Shown one piece after another: positions 17,039-28,091 of a DNA stretch of 64,000 bases. A program made the position numbers and the translations under genes. The stretch is from Hyphomicrobiales bacterium (GTDB lineage: Bacteria > Pseudomonadota > Alphaproteobacteria > Rhizobiales > Beijerinckiaceae): contig UCLR01000005.1 in assembly GCA_900473415.1 (NCBI GenBank), positions 171,679 to 235,678 on the forward strand, given 5' to 3'. Each line of letters opens with the position of its first letter. Position 1 is the stretch's first letter. A model generated the notes under the pieces. That model was not told where the DNA came from. It made no database searches and was given only the letters and a program-made list of their open reading frames with translations.

Positions 17039-18265
17039 CTAGTCCTTGAAATAGGCGCCGCGCTTCCAGCGCGTCTGAACGTAGACATGCTCGCCGAAAG
17101 TGCCCTCGGCATAGGAGCCGGCGCCCTCCGTCACAGGGATCGACACGTTCATCTCGCTCGGCCATCGCGCGACGAAATCCTCGTCGATCTCGACGCCGAG
17201 GCCGGGGCGGTCGGGCACGTCGAGATAGCCGTTGCGCGAGGTCGGGTGCGGGATGACCGTCTTGGCACGGCCGTCCCAATCATCCTCGATGCGCTCAAGG
17301 ACGAGGCCGTTCGGGCAGCTCGCGAGCAGATGCAGCGCGGCATATTCCGCGACCGGCCCGAGCGAGCCGGAATGCGGCGCCAGCATGATGTGATGCGCCT
17401 CCGCCATCGCCGCGATCTTCTTCATCTGCGTGATGCCGCCGGCGCGCCCGGTGTCGGGCTGCACCACGTCGATCAGATCGCGCTCGATCAGCTCGCGTTC
17501 GCCGAAGATCGTCGCCATGCGCTCGCCTGCCGCCAGCGTCACTGCCGAGTGGTCGCGGATGCGGCGGTAGCCGTCGAGATTGTCGGGCGCAATCGGATCC
17601 TCGACCCACATCATCTTGAAGGGTTCGAGCGTGCGGCAGACCTGCGTCGCATCGGCCGGCGTCAGCCATGGCGGGCCGTGCAGGTCGATAGCGATGTCCA
17701 TCTCCTCGCCGACCGCTTCGCGCAGCGCCGCGACCTTTCTGACGGGATCGGAGACGCCTCCGCATTTGATCGCGGTAATGCCGCGCTGCTGCAGCGACAG
17801 CGCGGCATCCGGGGTATTCGCGTGGCCATAGATGCGGATCTTGTCGCGCAGCTTGCCGCCGAGCAGGTTCCAGACCGGCGTGTTCAGCGCCTTGCCCTTG
17901 ATGTCCCAGAGCGCCATGTCGATGCCGGTCATCGCGCCGGCGCCGACCACGCCGGTCATGCCGTGGCCCATGATCGCGATCTGCATCTTCTGCCAGAGCC
18001 GCTCGATATGCGTCGGATCCTCACCAACCAGCAGCGATTTCAGGTCTTCGACCGCGGTCTTGATGACGCGCGGCCAGCCCGAGCATTCGCCTATGCCGGT
18101 GATGCCTTCATCTGTGACAACCTTGACGAACAGCCAATTGCGGCTGCCGGTGAGGTTCTTCGAGAATTGCTGCGTGCCGAATGATCCGTCCGACGCCCAG
18201 TTCTTGAGGCTGGGCGCGCCAGCATGCATCAGGAAGGTTTTGATATCGACGATCTTCATGGCCAT
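17039..18265 (-). CDS. Mandelate racemase/muconate lactonizing enzyme family dehydratase (second)
   Basis: 408 residues, another enolase-superfamily member. N-terminal cap MKIVDIKTFLMHAG, then barrel motifs ITAIKCGG (lysine strand), IAIDLHGPPW (Asp and His), MWVEDPIAPDN (Glu), LAAGERMATIF (Glu), DVVQPDTGRAGG and LAPHSGSLGP (His). It diverges clearly from its neighbour, so the two probably act on different or successive substrates. It ends five bases before that neighbour's start and begins 14 bp after the ABC ATPase stop, consistent with one transcript from the ABC genes through both enzymes. Confidence 0.88.
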   Translation of the reverse strand: MAMKIVDIKTFLMHAGAPSLKNWASDGSFGTQQFSKNLTGSRNWLFVKVVTDEGITGIGECSGWPRVIKTAVEDLKSLLVGEDPTHIERLWQKMQIAIMGHGMTGVVGAGAMTGIDMALWDIKGKALNTPVWNLLGGKLRDKIRIYGHANTPDAALSLQQRGITAIKCGGVSDPVRKVAALREAVGEEMDIAIDLHGPPWLTPADATQVCRTLEPFKMMWVEDPIAPDNLDGYRRIRDHSAVTLAAGERMATIFGERELIERDLIDVVQPDTGRAGGITQMKKIAAMAEAHHIMLAPHSGSLGPVAEYAALHLLASCPNGLVLERIEDDWDGRAKTVIPHPTSRNGYLDVPDRPGLGVEIDEDFVARWPSEMNVSIPVTEGAGSYAEGTFGEHVYVQTRWKRGAYFKD

Positions 18266-18279
18266 GCCCCAGGGTTCAA

Positions 18280-20003
<1,724 letters not shown>

Positions 20004-20007
<4 letters not shown>

Positions 20008-21131
20008 TTGTTGTACGGATCGGCGGCGTCGCGCAATCCGTCTCCCAGGAAGTTGAGGGCGATCACGGCGACCACCACAGCGACGCCAGGCGCGAACAGC
20101 CAGGGTGCGGTCGCGATCGAGCGGATGTTCTGGGCCTCACGCAGCAGCACGCCCCAGGAGATGGTTGGCGGCTGCAGCCCCAAGCCGAGGAAGCTGAGTG
20201 AGGTCTCGGCCAGGATCATCGCCGGGATCGCCAGCGAGATCGAGGCGATGATGTGGCTGGCGAAGCTCGGCAGCATGTGGCGGAAGATCACCCGTCCTTC
20301 CGAGGCCCCGTCGAGCCGGGCCGCGGTGACGAATTCCTCGGTGCGCAGGCTCAGGAAGCGGCCGCGCACGACCCGTGCGAGCTGCGCCCAGCCCGTCAGG
20401 GAGAGGATCAGTGTGATCATGAAGTAGTTGAGCGTCGCCGGCCAATCCTGCGGCAAGGCCGCCGAGAGCGCGAGCCAGATCGGAATGCTGGGCAATGACA
20501 GCACGAACTCGATGACGCGCTGCACCGCGAAGTCGATCCGCCCACCGTAATAGCCGGAGATGCCGCCGAGCAGGATGCCGATGGTCAGGGAAAGCAGAAC
20601 GCCGACCAGGCCGACCGACAGGGAGATCTGGGTGCCCTGGATGATGCGGCTGAAGACGCAGCGGCCAAGCCGGTCGGTTCCGAGCAGGAAGATCGGCTGG
20701 GCCTTGTTCTCCGAGGCGATCAGGTGGGTCGTGGTGCTGAACAGGCCGAACAGCTTGTACTCGTAGCCTTCGCCGAAGAACCGGACGTAGTTCTTGCGGG
20801 TCTTGTCCTCGCTATAGATCGCCGAGAGCGTCTGCGGGTCGCGCTTGAACACGGAGGGATGGATGAAGGGGCGGAAGGACCAGCTCCCATCCGCCGCCCT
20901 GTCGATGAAATGGATCACCTGCGGCGGGTGAAAGGCCGCCCGCGCATTCTGCTGCGACGGGTCGTTGATGGCGAAGAAGCCGGGCGCGATCGCGATGATG
21001 TAAAGGAACGCCGTGACGACCAGCCCGGCCATGGCGAGATGGTGCCGCCTGAACGCCCACCAGACGAGCTGCCATTGCGAGGCGACGGCCAGCCGCTTGC
21101 TGTCGACGGATGAAAGGGCGGTGTCGGTCAT
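20004..21131 (-). CDS. Peptide-type ABC transporter permease (DppC/OppC-like)
   Basis: 375-residue membrane protein. TM1 is at about 34-55, followed by a long periplasmic insert to about 170 typical of larger OppC-like permeases, then five further TM segments. The conserved coupling region reads TEEFVTAARLDGASEGRVIFRHMLPS. It overlaps the ATPase gene by four bases (ATGA) and starts three bases after the DppB-like stop, so translation is likely coupled. Confidence 0.92.
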
Positions 21132-21134
21132 GGC

Positions 21135-22121
21135 CTATTCCAGCCTGATGCGGGGGTCGACGAGGGCGAGCAGGATGTCGCTGATCAGCGAGCCGATGAG
21201 CGTGAGCGCGCAGATCAGCAGCACGAACGCGCCGGCCAGATACATGTCCTGGCTCATCAGCGACTGGAGCAGGAGCGGCCCGGCCGTGGGCAAGCTCAGC
21301 ACGATCGCGACGATGATCGAGCCGGAGACCAGGTTGGGCAGCAGCCAGGAGATCGTCGAGATGAACGGGTTGAGGGCGAGACGGACCGGGTATTTCACCA
21401 GCAGGTGGAACTCCGAGAGGCCCTTCGCCCGCGCCGTGGTGACATAGGGCCTGTTCAGCTCGTCGAGCATGTTGGCGCGCATGACGCGGATCAGGCTGGC
21501 GGTGCCGGAGACGGCCAGGATGATGACCGGAATCCAGAGATGCTGCAGCAGGTCGATGACCTTGCCGATGCTCCAGGGCGCCGTCAGGTACTGCTCGGAG
21601 AAGAGCCCGCCGACCTCTTGCCCGAACTCCACCGCCGCGACGTACATCAGCACGAGCGCGAGCAGGAAGCTCGGGATGGCGAGGCCGAGGAAGCTGAAGA
21701 AGGTGACGACGTAGTCGCCGATCGAATATTTCTTGACGGCCGAGAACACGCCGATCGGCAACGCGATGCCCCAGGTCGCGAGCAGCGTCGAGAAGGTCAG
21801 TACCAGGGTCAGCGCCATCCGCTCCCAGATCAGGTCGCTGACCGGCTGCTGCCACTCGAAGCTGAGGCCGAAATCGCCTCGCAGCACGATGCCGCTGATC
21901 CACTTGAAGTATTGGACGATCATCGGCCGGTCGAGCCCGAAGCGGGCTCGCAGATCCGCCGCCGTGTTCTGGTCGACTACCTCGTTCGAGGCGGCGAGCG
22001 TCGCGATATAGGTGGTGACGAAGTCGCCCGGCGGGAGCTGGATCAGCACGAAGGCCAGGAAGCTGACGACGATCAGCGAGGGCACCATCCAGAGGAGGCG
22101 CTTGACGATGAAGCGGAGCAT
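21135..22121 (-). CDS. Peptide-type ABC transporter permease (DppB/OppB-like)
   Basis: 328 residues, six TM segments; TM1 about 9-30 with the family's FLAFVLIQLPPGDF ending. The coupling loop reads NRPYVTTARAKGLSEFHLLVKY and is followed by the C-terminal WLLPNLVSGSIIV. It forms the heterodimeric channel with the DppC-like protein. It starts 63 bp after the binding-protein stop, and a strong hairpin lies in that gap. Confidence 0.93.
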   Translation of the reverse strand: MLRFIVKRLLWMVPSLIVVSFLAFVLIQLPPGDFVTTYIATLAASNEVVDQNTAADLRARFGLDRPMIVQYFKWISGIVLRGDFGLSFEWQQPVSDLIWERMALTLVLTFSTLLATWGIALPIGVFSAVKKYSIGDYVVTFFSFLGLAIPSFLLALVLMYVAAVEFGQEVGGLFSEQYLTAPWSIGKVIDLLQHLWIPVIILAVSGTASLIRVMRANMLDELNRPYVTTARAKGLSEFHLLVKYPVRLALNPFISTISWLLPNLVSGSIIVAIVLSLPTAGPLLLQSLMSQDMYLAGAFVLLICALTLIGSLISDILLALVDPRIRLE

Positions 22122-22143
22122 GGCACTGCCTGTCTCGATTGGA

Positions 22144-22178
22144 GGAGCCCGGCCGCGCCCGCGGCGCCGCCGGGCTCC
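22144..22178 (-). terminator. Intercistronic hairpin between binding-protein and permease genes
   Basis: GGAGCCCGGC (22144-22153) pairs exactly with GCCGGGCTCC (22169-22178), 15-base loop. It follows the binding-protein stop by six bases on the minus strand and overlaps the approach to the permease ribosome-binding site. Such hairpins usually stabilise the receptor mRNA and reduce read-through, giving receptor excess. Confidence 0.55.
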
Positions 22179-22184
22179 CGCCGA

Positions 22185-24143
22185 TCAGGTCGCGAAGAAG
22201 AACTGCTGCGGCAGGGCCGGGCCGGGATTGGGCCAGGACCAGGCGTTGGGATATTTCGGCGGCACGTTCTGCAGGTTGTTCCTGCAGATGCCGAAGGCGT
22301 TCACCGCCAGGCAGATGCCTATGGTCTCGAAGGCGTCGGCGGTCAGGTCGAAGACCTGCTTCATGATCTCGCCGCGCTTCTGCATGTCGGCCGTGGCGCG
22401 CGCCTGGTCGTAGAGCTTCATGCGCTGCTTCTGGCTCTCCGGCGGCTCCTGGCCGTCCTTGCCGGACGAGACGTACCATTGCGCCCAGGGAATGGCGTAG
22501 CGCGAGCCCTGGGTGTGCTGGGCGAGGTAGTCGCGCGGATCGAGCATGGGATCGAGCCCGCCGGGACCCGGCCAGACCGCGGCGTCGTGGTCGTTATTGT
22601 CACCGCGCGTGTAGTACAGCGCGCGCTCGATCGTGTTGACCTTGATGTCGACACCAATCTCGGCCCAGTGGCGCTTCACCAGCTCGAGCGCGTCGACCTC
22701 GTCCGGATACAGGGTCGGAATCACGTCGATGGCGAAGAAGACCTTCTGCCCGTCGGGCCTCAGCCTGATGCCGCCGGCGTCCTTCTTGGCATAGCCGAGC
22801 TTGTCGAGGATGGCGTTGGCCTGGCCCGGATCGAAATCGGTGAACTGCTTCGACAGCCCCTCGTGATACCAGGGATGGCCGGGGCGCGGCCCGGTCTGAT
22901 GGGGCTCCGACTGGCCGAGATAGACCAGGTCGATGATCTCCTTGCGGTTCATGCCCAGCGAGAGCGCCTTGCGGAATTCCTTATTCGCGAACATCTCCCG
23001 CATCTTCGCGTCCTTGTGGGTCATGTTCAGGTAGATCTGAACCTGCTGGGACGACGAGTTGACGAGCTCTATCAGGCGATAGCCGCCCTTCTGCATGTTC
23101 TGTGACAGGGTCGGCTTGTTCTGCAGCGTGTCGAGATGACGCTCCTGGATGTCGAGGCGCCCGGAGATCGCGTCGAGCATCAGCGACTCGACGTCCTGCG
23201 AGATGCTGAAGGTGAGGCGGTCGATATAGGGTAGCTGATTGCCGGCGCTGTCGACCTGCCAGAAATAGGGATTGCGCTCCATCACGACGCGCGTCGCGCC
23301 GCCCGTATAGGGCTCCTTGATGACCCAGGGGTCGAGCGTCGGCTTGTCGGCATTGCCCCAGCGCGACGGGATCTCGATATCGCCGCACTTGTTGCGGAAC
23401 AGCGTGCCCCAGTCGGACAGGTTGGCGGCTTTGACGAGATCGGCCACGCCCGGGTTGTACTTCGGGTGGAACTGGCTGCAGTAGTGCTTGGCGAACAGCG
23501 TTGGGTGTTGTCCGAGCGGCGTCGCCATCTGCTCCAGGAACAGCGCATAGGGGCTGGCGAAAGTGAACTTCACCGTGGTCTCGTCGATCTTGGTCGCTGT
23601 GCCGGCCTGGCCGTTGATCACGATCGGCGAGGGCGGCGACTTGTAGAGTTCGGTGTTCTTGGCGCAGTCCTCGATCGAGAAGACGATGTCATCGGCCGTG
23701 AACGGCTTGCCGTCCGACCATTTCATGCCCTTGCGGAGATAGAAGGTGAACTCGGTCGAATTCGGGTTCACCTCCCATTTGTCGGCTACGTTCGGCAGGA
23801 CCTCGGTGAAGGCGAGGTTCCAGCGCACGAGGCCCTGGTTGCCGACCATGCGCAGGATGCCGTTATGGTCGGACGAGCCGCGCAGGCCGCGCCTGAGCGA
23901 GCCGCCATAGCGGCCCACCTTCTCCACGGTGATGACGAGTGGATTCGCCGAGACGCGTTCCGCCAGCGCCGGCAGCTTGCCTTCAGCCGCCAGTTTGGCA
24001 AGGGCCGGCGCTTCCTTGGCTGTCTGGGCGGAAGCCGCCTGGGGAATAGCCGAAAGCGCGGTGGCGCCGGCAAGCCCCTTCAGCATGTCACGACGGTCGA
24101 GGCCTCGGCGCTCACGTGGTCCGTGTTCGGTATCCCTGCTCAT
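22185..24143 (-). CDS. Family 5 ABC transporter substrate-binding protein
   Basis: 652-residue exported receptor of the DppA/OppA class. The N-terminus carries a Tat-like signal: RRDMLKG at about 17-23, then a hydrophobic stretch to about 40 ending ASAQ. Family landmarks include KWEVNPNSTEFTFYLRKGMK, SDGKPFTADDIVFSIED and the later FRKALSLGMNRKEIIDLVY. It leads the operon of permeases, dual ATPase and two dehydratases. Size and architecture resemble the receptors in oligosaccharide or glycoside clusters more than small dipeptide receptors, but the ligand is not deducible. Confidence 0.92.
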   Translation of the reverse strand: MSRDTEHGPRERRGLDRRDMLKGLAGATALSAIPQAASAQTAKEAPALAKLAAEGKLPALAERVSANPLVITVEKVGRYGGSLRRGLRGSSDHNGILRMVGNQGLVRWNLAFTEVLPNVADKWEVNPNSTEFTFYLRKGMKWSDGKPFTADDIVFSIEDCAKNTELYKSPPSPIVINGQAGTATKIDETTVKFTFASPYALFLEQMATPLGQHPTLFAKHYCSQFHPKYNPGVADLVKAANLSDWGTLFRNKCGDIEIPSRWGNADKPTLDPWVIKEPYTGGATRVVMERNPYFWQVDSAGNQLPYIDRLTFSISQDVESLMLDAISGRLDIQERHLDTLQNKPTLSQNMQKGGYRLIELVNSSSQQVQIYLNMTHKDAKMREMFANKEFRKALSLGMNRKEIIDLVYLGQSEPHQTGPRPGHPWYHEGLSKQFTDFDPGQANAILDKLGYAKKDAGGIRLRPDGQKVFFAIDVIPTLYPDEVDALELVKRHWAEIGVDIKVNTIERALYYTRGDNNDHDAAVWPGPGGLDPMLDPRDYLAQHTQGSRYAIPWAQWYVSSGKDGQEPPESQKQRMKLYDQARATADMQKRGEIMKQVFDLTADAFETIGICLAVNAFGICRNNLQNVPPKYPNAWSWPNPGPALPQQFFFAT

Positions 24144-24229
24144 GGTTTCCTCCCGGTAGAGATGTTGCCCGGCCTTTTGGCCTTGTCGTCTTGGGTAGAA
24201 TGGTTGCTGCAGCCGCGTTTCGGATCACC

Positions 24230-25171
24230 TCACGCCAGCCTAATCCGCATGATGGCCGAGATCGCCTCGCCAGGGCACAGCACCCGCGCGCCAGTGCCCG
24301 CCTGTCCCGCCGCTGCAAGGTTGAAAGCGTCGGCGACATGGCTCACCGGCTCGAGGCAGAGGTAGCGGCCGCCGGCCGGGACGTGGAATACGAGGTGATC
24401 CAGCGGCGCGTCCGCCTCGATCACGACCCGCGTGCCGTCGCGCCGGTCGATCGACGCCGTTCCGTCCCAATCGGCGTGATAGGTCGTGACCTCTTCCTCG
24501 CCATGGCGTGAATCATGGACGCGAGCGCTACCCGTGAGCGTCCGAAGCTCCCGGCCGCAGCCGTCGGCATCCGCCTCCCACAAGACATCGGCGGCAAAGC
24601 GGATGCGGTCGCCCTGCGACAGCGCGAAATAGGGATGCAGTCCCAGGCCGATCGGCATCGGCGACGCTGCCCGGCTTTGGACGCCGATCTCATGGGTCAC
24701 GCCAGTCGCATCGAGCGTAATGCGCTGAATGGCCTCGAATTCCCACGGCCATGCATCCGGAGATCTCTCCGGGTCGTGCCGGTAGTGCATATCGACCTGC
24801 GCCTCCGAGTGCCGGGTCATGGTCCAGGGCCGCATCTGGCAGAAACCATGCAGCGCATGGGGCGCGGCGGCCGGGTGCGACGCAAGCTGGACCGGGGTTT
24901 CGCCAAATCGGAATGCGGCTCCGCGGATGCGGTTGGAAAAGGGAACGAGCGGGTAAGTGCCAGCCTTCGGCCAGTTCAGCGGGTCGAAGCCGGTCTCGGG
25001 CATCGGCAGCAGCACGTCGGTGCGGCCGCTCCCGGGCTCCTCCCGCCATAGCGACGCGAGCCGTCCGCCATCGAGCGGCCTCACGCTCGCGTGCATCCGT
25101 CCCGCCACCAGGGCGTGAACGTGAGGCGACGCCTCGGCCGAACGGAGTGGTGACGTCGTCGCGTCCACCAT
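24230..25171 (-). CDS. Aldose 1-epimerase
   Basis: 313-residue galactose-mutarotase-fold enzyme that interconverts alpha and beta sugar anomers. Active-site landmarks: SNRIRGA near 83, HALHGFCQ (His), GLGLHPYF (general-acid His) and LCLEPVSHVADAF (general-base Glu). An upstream TTG at 25249 keeps the frame open, but that TTG begins a TTGACA hexamer suited to a -35 element, so I start at ATG 25171. It is 86 bp upstream of the binding-protein gene on the same strand and divergent from the IclR fusion gene. Anomer conversion fits a locus feeding uronate dehydrogenase, which acts on one anomer. Confidence 0.88.
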   Translation of the reverse strand: MVDATTSPLRSAEASPHVHALVAGRMHASVRPLDGGRLASLWREEPGSGRTDVLLPMPETGFDPLNWPKAGTYPLVPFSNRIRGAAFRFGETPVQLASHPAAAPHALHGFCQMRPWTMTRHSEAQVDMHYRHDPERSPDAWPWEFEAIQRITLDATGVTHEIGVQSRAASPMPIGLGLHPYFALSQGDRIRFAADVLWEADADGCGRELRTLTGSARVHDSRHGEEEVTTYHADWDGTASIDRRDGTRVVIEADAPLDHLVFHVPAGGRYLCLEPVSHVADAFNLAAAGQAGTGARVLCPGEAISAIMRIRLA

Positions 25172-25359
25172 TGCCACGTTTCGTCCCCACTGAGCCGGGA
25201 GAGCCCCGATCTTGAGGGAAAGGCTAGGAGTGGCTGGGCATGCTGTCAACGATCATTCTTACTATGTATGAAGAGGCGGGTTACTTCGCATCTGCAGCAT
25301 ATATATTTCTCACATCGTGATACTGGACCATTGCTGCCGATGGCGTGTCTGCGTAAGCT

Positions 25360-27132
25360 GTGACCCTCTCTGCATCAGCCCGCCCCGACAGGCCGCCCCG
25401 TTTCATGCGTCATCGCCTTGCCAGCCTCGAACCGGACGCCGCGCCTGAGGACGAGGGGCAGAGGGCCAGCGCCGTCACCGAGGTTCGTGGCACCAGGCTC
25501 GTTGGCAAGGCGCTGAACCTGATCGACCTGATCGTGGCCGCGCCGGGCGAGCACAGGGCGCAGACCCTGGCCGACGAGTTGGGCGTCCCGCGCAGCACGG
25601 TCTACCGGATCATCAACACGTTGCAGCAGCGCGGGCTGGTGCGCGTCGAGGCAAGCGGGCAGGGCTATTTCCCGGGCTTCCGATTCCTCGAATACGCTCA
25701 GGCCGTCTGGCCGATCCCCGACCTGCCGATGCTCGCCATGACGGAGATCCGTTGGCTTAACGAGCTTAGCGGAGAGACCGTGTATTTCGCCGCCCCGGGC
25801 GGCATCAACATGATCATCATCCAGAAGATCGTGAGCCTTTATCCGATCAGCACGGGGGCTCCGCTGGGCAGCCTGCGGCCGCTCTATTGCTCCGGAATGG
25901 GCAAGGCGCATCTCGCGGCACTGGCCCCGGCCGAACGCGAGGCGCTGATCGGCCGCATGAGCTTCGAGCGCGTCACGGACCGCACGATCACGGACCCGGC
26001 CCAGCTGCGCTCGCAGCTCGACCTCTTCCGGCTGCGGGGTTACGCAATCGACGACGAGGAGTTCATGGAGGGGGTGCGCTGCGTCAGCGCCGCCGTACCC
26101 GGAGAGGGCGACGTCCCGCTCGGAGCCTTCACGATCTCGGGCCCTTGTTATCGGATGACGCTGGAACGGGTTCACCAGCTCGGGCCTGAGGTCGCCACGG
26201 CGGCCAGGCGCCTCGGCGAGTCCGTCAGGCGGCAAGGCGGCGTGCGTCCGCGCGGCCGGCCCGATGGCGGACAGGTGCCGCTCGCCGCCAACGGGCGTTC
26301 CTTCCTGGGAAAGTCCCCGAGCTGGGATGCGCAGACAGGTTCGCTGCTATGGCTGGATGCGCTGGCACCTGCGATCATGCGTTCGGGCGCCGGCCAATCC
26401 GTGGCTCCACCCCAGTCGGAGGTGATGGCGCAGTTTACCGCGCCGGCGATGGCCCTGACCGCGATCGGCGAGGGACGTTGGTTCGTGGTGACCGAAAAAG
26501 GCGCCATGATCGTCGACCGGAATGCGCGTTTCTCCTCCTTGAGCCCGGCTCTCTCGCCGGTGCTGCTCACCGGCATCGCCTCCGCCTGCCATGGGCAGGA
26601 CGGGCAGATATGGCTCGGAGTCGGAGAAACCTCCGCCTCGCAGGTGCGCCCCGGGCTGTATCGGCTCGCTGGCGGAGAACCGGAGCTGGAGACGGAATTG
26701 CCCGTCGCTCCCACCGATATCCTGATCGATGCGGCCGGGCGCTACCTCTATGCCACCCTCCGGGATGCCGGCGAGATCATCCGATTCCCGATCGGCAAGG
26801 CGGGCAAGCTCGGGCGTCAGGAGGCGGTCGCGCGCGTCGACGCTATCCATGGACGCCCAATAGCCCTGGCGCTGGAGGAGCCTGATCATCTGTGGGTCGC
26901 CCTATGGGATGGTTGGAGCCTGGCGCGTCTGCGCCGCGACGGTTCCGACATGCGGCTTTTGTCCCTGCCCGTGCCGCGTCCGACCGGGCTGGCCTTTGGC
27001 GGCGAGGGTGCGGACCTGCTCTACGTCACGAGTGGCCGGATTGGACTGACGCCGCACCAGATTGCCGAAGCCCCGTCATCCGGGAGCGTCTTCGCCCTCG
27101 ACGGGCGGCTTCGGGCCGCCCTGCTGCGCTGA
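25360..27132 (+). CDS. IclR-family regulator fused to an SMP-30/gluconolactonase-like domain
   Basis: 590 residues, over twice the usual IclR length. An IclR winged HTH lies at about 45-105 (ALNLIDLIVAAPGEHRAQTL, LADELGVPRSTVYRIINTLQ) and the IclR effector domain at about 115-285. A short linker leads to a C-terminal six-bladed SMP-30-like domain (about 300-590: WDAQTGSLLWLDALAPAI, GQDGQIWLGVGE, PTGLAFGGEGADLLYVTSG). The metal-ligand positions of active lactonases are not conserved: GEGP is LGKSP and the NDG stretch is SACHG, so the domain may sense a sugar lactone rather than hydrolyse it. GTG at 25360 is the longest start; ATG at 25405 is possible. Next is uronate dehydrogenase, 57 bp away. 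Confidence 0.87.
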   Translation: MTLSASARPDRPPRFMRHRLASLEPDAAPEDEGQRASAVTEVRGTRLVGKALNLIDLIVAAPGEHRAQTLADELGVPRSTVYRIINTLQQRGLVRVEASGQGYFPGFRFLEYAQAVWPIPDLPMLAMTEIRWLNELSGETVYFAAPGGINMIIIQKIVSLYPISTGAPLGSLRPLYCSGMGKAHLAALAPAEREALIGRMSFERVTDRTITDPAQLRSQLDLFRLRGYAIDDEEFMEGVRCVSAAVPGEGDVPLGAFTISGPCYRMTLERVHQLGPEVATAARRLGESVRRQGGVRPRGRPDGGQVPLAANGRSFLGKSPSWDAQTGSLLWLDALAPAIMRSGAGQSVAPPQSEVMAQFTAPAMALTAIGEGRWFVVTEKGAMIVDRNARFSSLSPALSPVLLTGIASACHGQDGQIWLGVGETSASQVRPGLYRLAGGEPELETELPVAPTDILIDAAGRYLYATLRDAGEIIRFPIGKAGKLGRQEAVARVDAIHGRPIALALEEPDHLWVALWDGWSLARLRRDGSDMRLLSLPVPRPTGLAFGGEGADLLYVTSGRIGLTPHQIAEAPSSGSVFALDGRLRAALLR

Positions 27133-27189
27133 GCCGGAGAGGCATCGGATCCACTCATTTGCTCAAGGACAAGAGCCGGGAGAAGACGC

Positions 27190-28035
27190 ATGGTACAGCA
27201 AGAGCCGACCGTCATTCGCAACCTCCTGATCACGGGCGGCGCCGGCAATATCGGTCGAAAACTGCGCAAGGAACTCGGCGCGCGCTTCGCTCGCATCCGC
27301 ATTCTCGACGCCGTCGCTCCGGCCGCTCTCGCCGCCAATGAGGAGGCCGTGCAGGCCGATATCTCCGACATCGCCGCCGTCGAGCGAGCCATGGCGGACA
27401 TGGATGCGGTGATCCACATGGCGGGCGTCGTGCGCGAAGCGCCGTTCGAGGCCATTTTGCAGACCAATGTCGTCGGCACCTGGAATGTCTATGAAGCAGC
27501 GCGACGCCAAGGTGTGGGTCGCGTCGTCTTCGGCTCGAGCAACCACGCCGTTGGCTTCTACCCCAGGCATCAGCGCATCGACGAGACGGTGCTGCCACGG
27601 CCAGATGGCCGGTACGGGCTCAGCAAATGCTGGGGGGAGGCGGTGGGCGCACTCTACGCCGACAAATACGGCATCCGCAGCATGCATGTGCGGATCGGCA
27701 ACGCCGCCGACATCCCCGGCAATGCCCGCACGCTCAGGATCTGGATAAGCGGGCGCGATCTTGCCCAACTCTGCCTGATCGGGCTGGAGCATCCCGACAT
27801 ACACAACACCATCGTGTACGGCGTCTCGGACAATGCCGGCGGCTGGTACGACAATGCCGTCGCTCGTGGGCTGGGCTACAGGCCCCAAGATCATGCCGAG
27901 GACTACACGGAAGAGGCCATGGCTGGGGAGGCCGAGCTCACGCACGAGCCGCCCGCGCTCTATTTCCAGGGCGGCGGCTTCTGCTCCCTCGAATATGCTG
28001 GCGCGCCCGTTCCTCCGCCCGCGCCAGGTGCATGA
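27190..28035 (+). CDS. udh: Uronate dehydrogenase (NAD-dependent, SDR/epimerase fold)
   Basis: 281-residue extended-SDR-like enzyme oxidising D-galacturonate or D-glucuronate to the aldarolactone. Rossmann motif TGGAGNIGR at about 15-23, catalytic Tyr-Lys as YGLSK near 142, and the SSNHAVGFYPR stretch near 115 typical of uronate dehydrogenases. GGGAG lies about eight bases before the ATG. It is followed 56 bp later by a glucarate-dehydratase-like gene, and a convergent SMP-30 lactonase gene lies just beyond, which together make the oxidative uronate route. A generic NAD-dependent epimerase is the fallback. Confidence 0.87.
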   Translation: MVQQEPTVIRNLLITGGAGNIGRKLRKELGARFARIRILDAVAPAALAANEEAVQADISDIAAVERAMADMDAVIHMAGVVREAPFEAILQTNVVGTWNVYEAARRQGVGRVVFGSSNHAVGFYPRHQRIDETVLPRPDGRYGLSKCWGEAVGALYADKYGIRSMHVRIGNAADIPGNARTLRIWISGRDLAQLCLIGLEHPDIHNTIVYGVSDNAGGWYDNAVARGLGYRPQDHAEDYTEEAMAGEAELTHEPPALYFQGGGFCSLEYAGAPVPPPAPGA

Positions 28036-28091
28036 GTCGTCCGCTTGCCTTCCGACCAATCCAGCTCACCCCAATCCTGCCGAGGCCTCCG

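Noticed and set aside
20812..22479. 555-residue open frame on the minus strand across the permease genes
   Set aside because: It is the alternate frame of two real permeases (20004-21131, 21135-22121); Arg/Ala-rich and without motifs.
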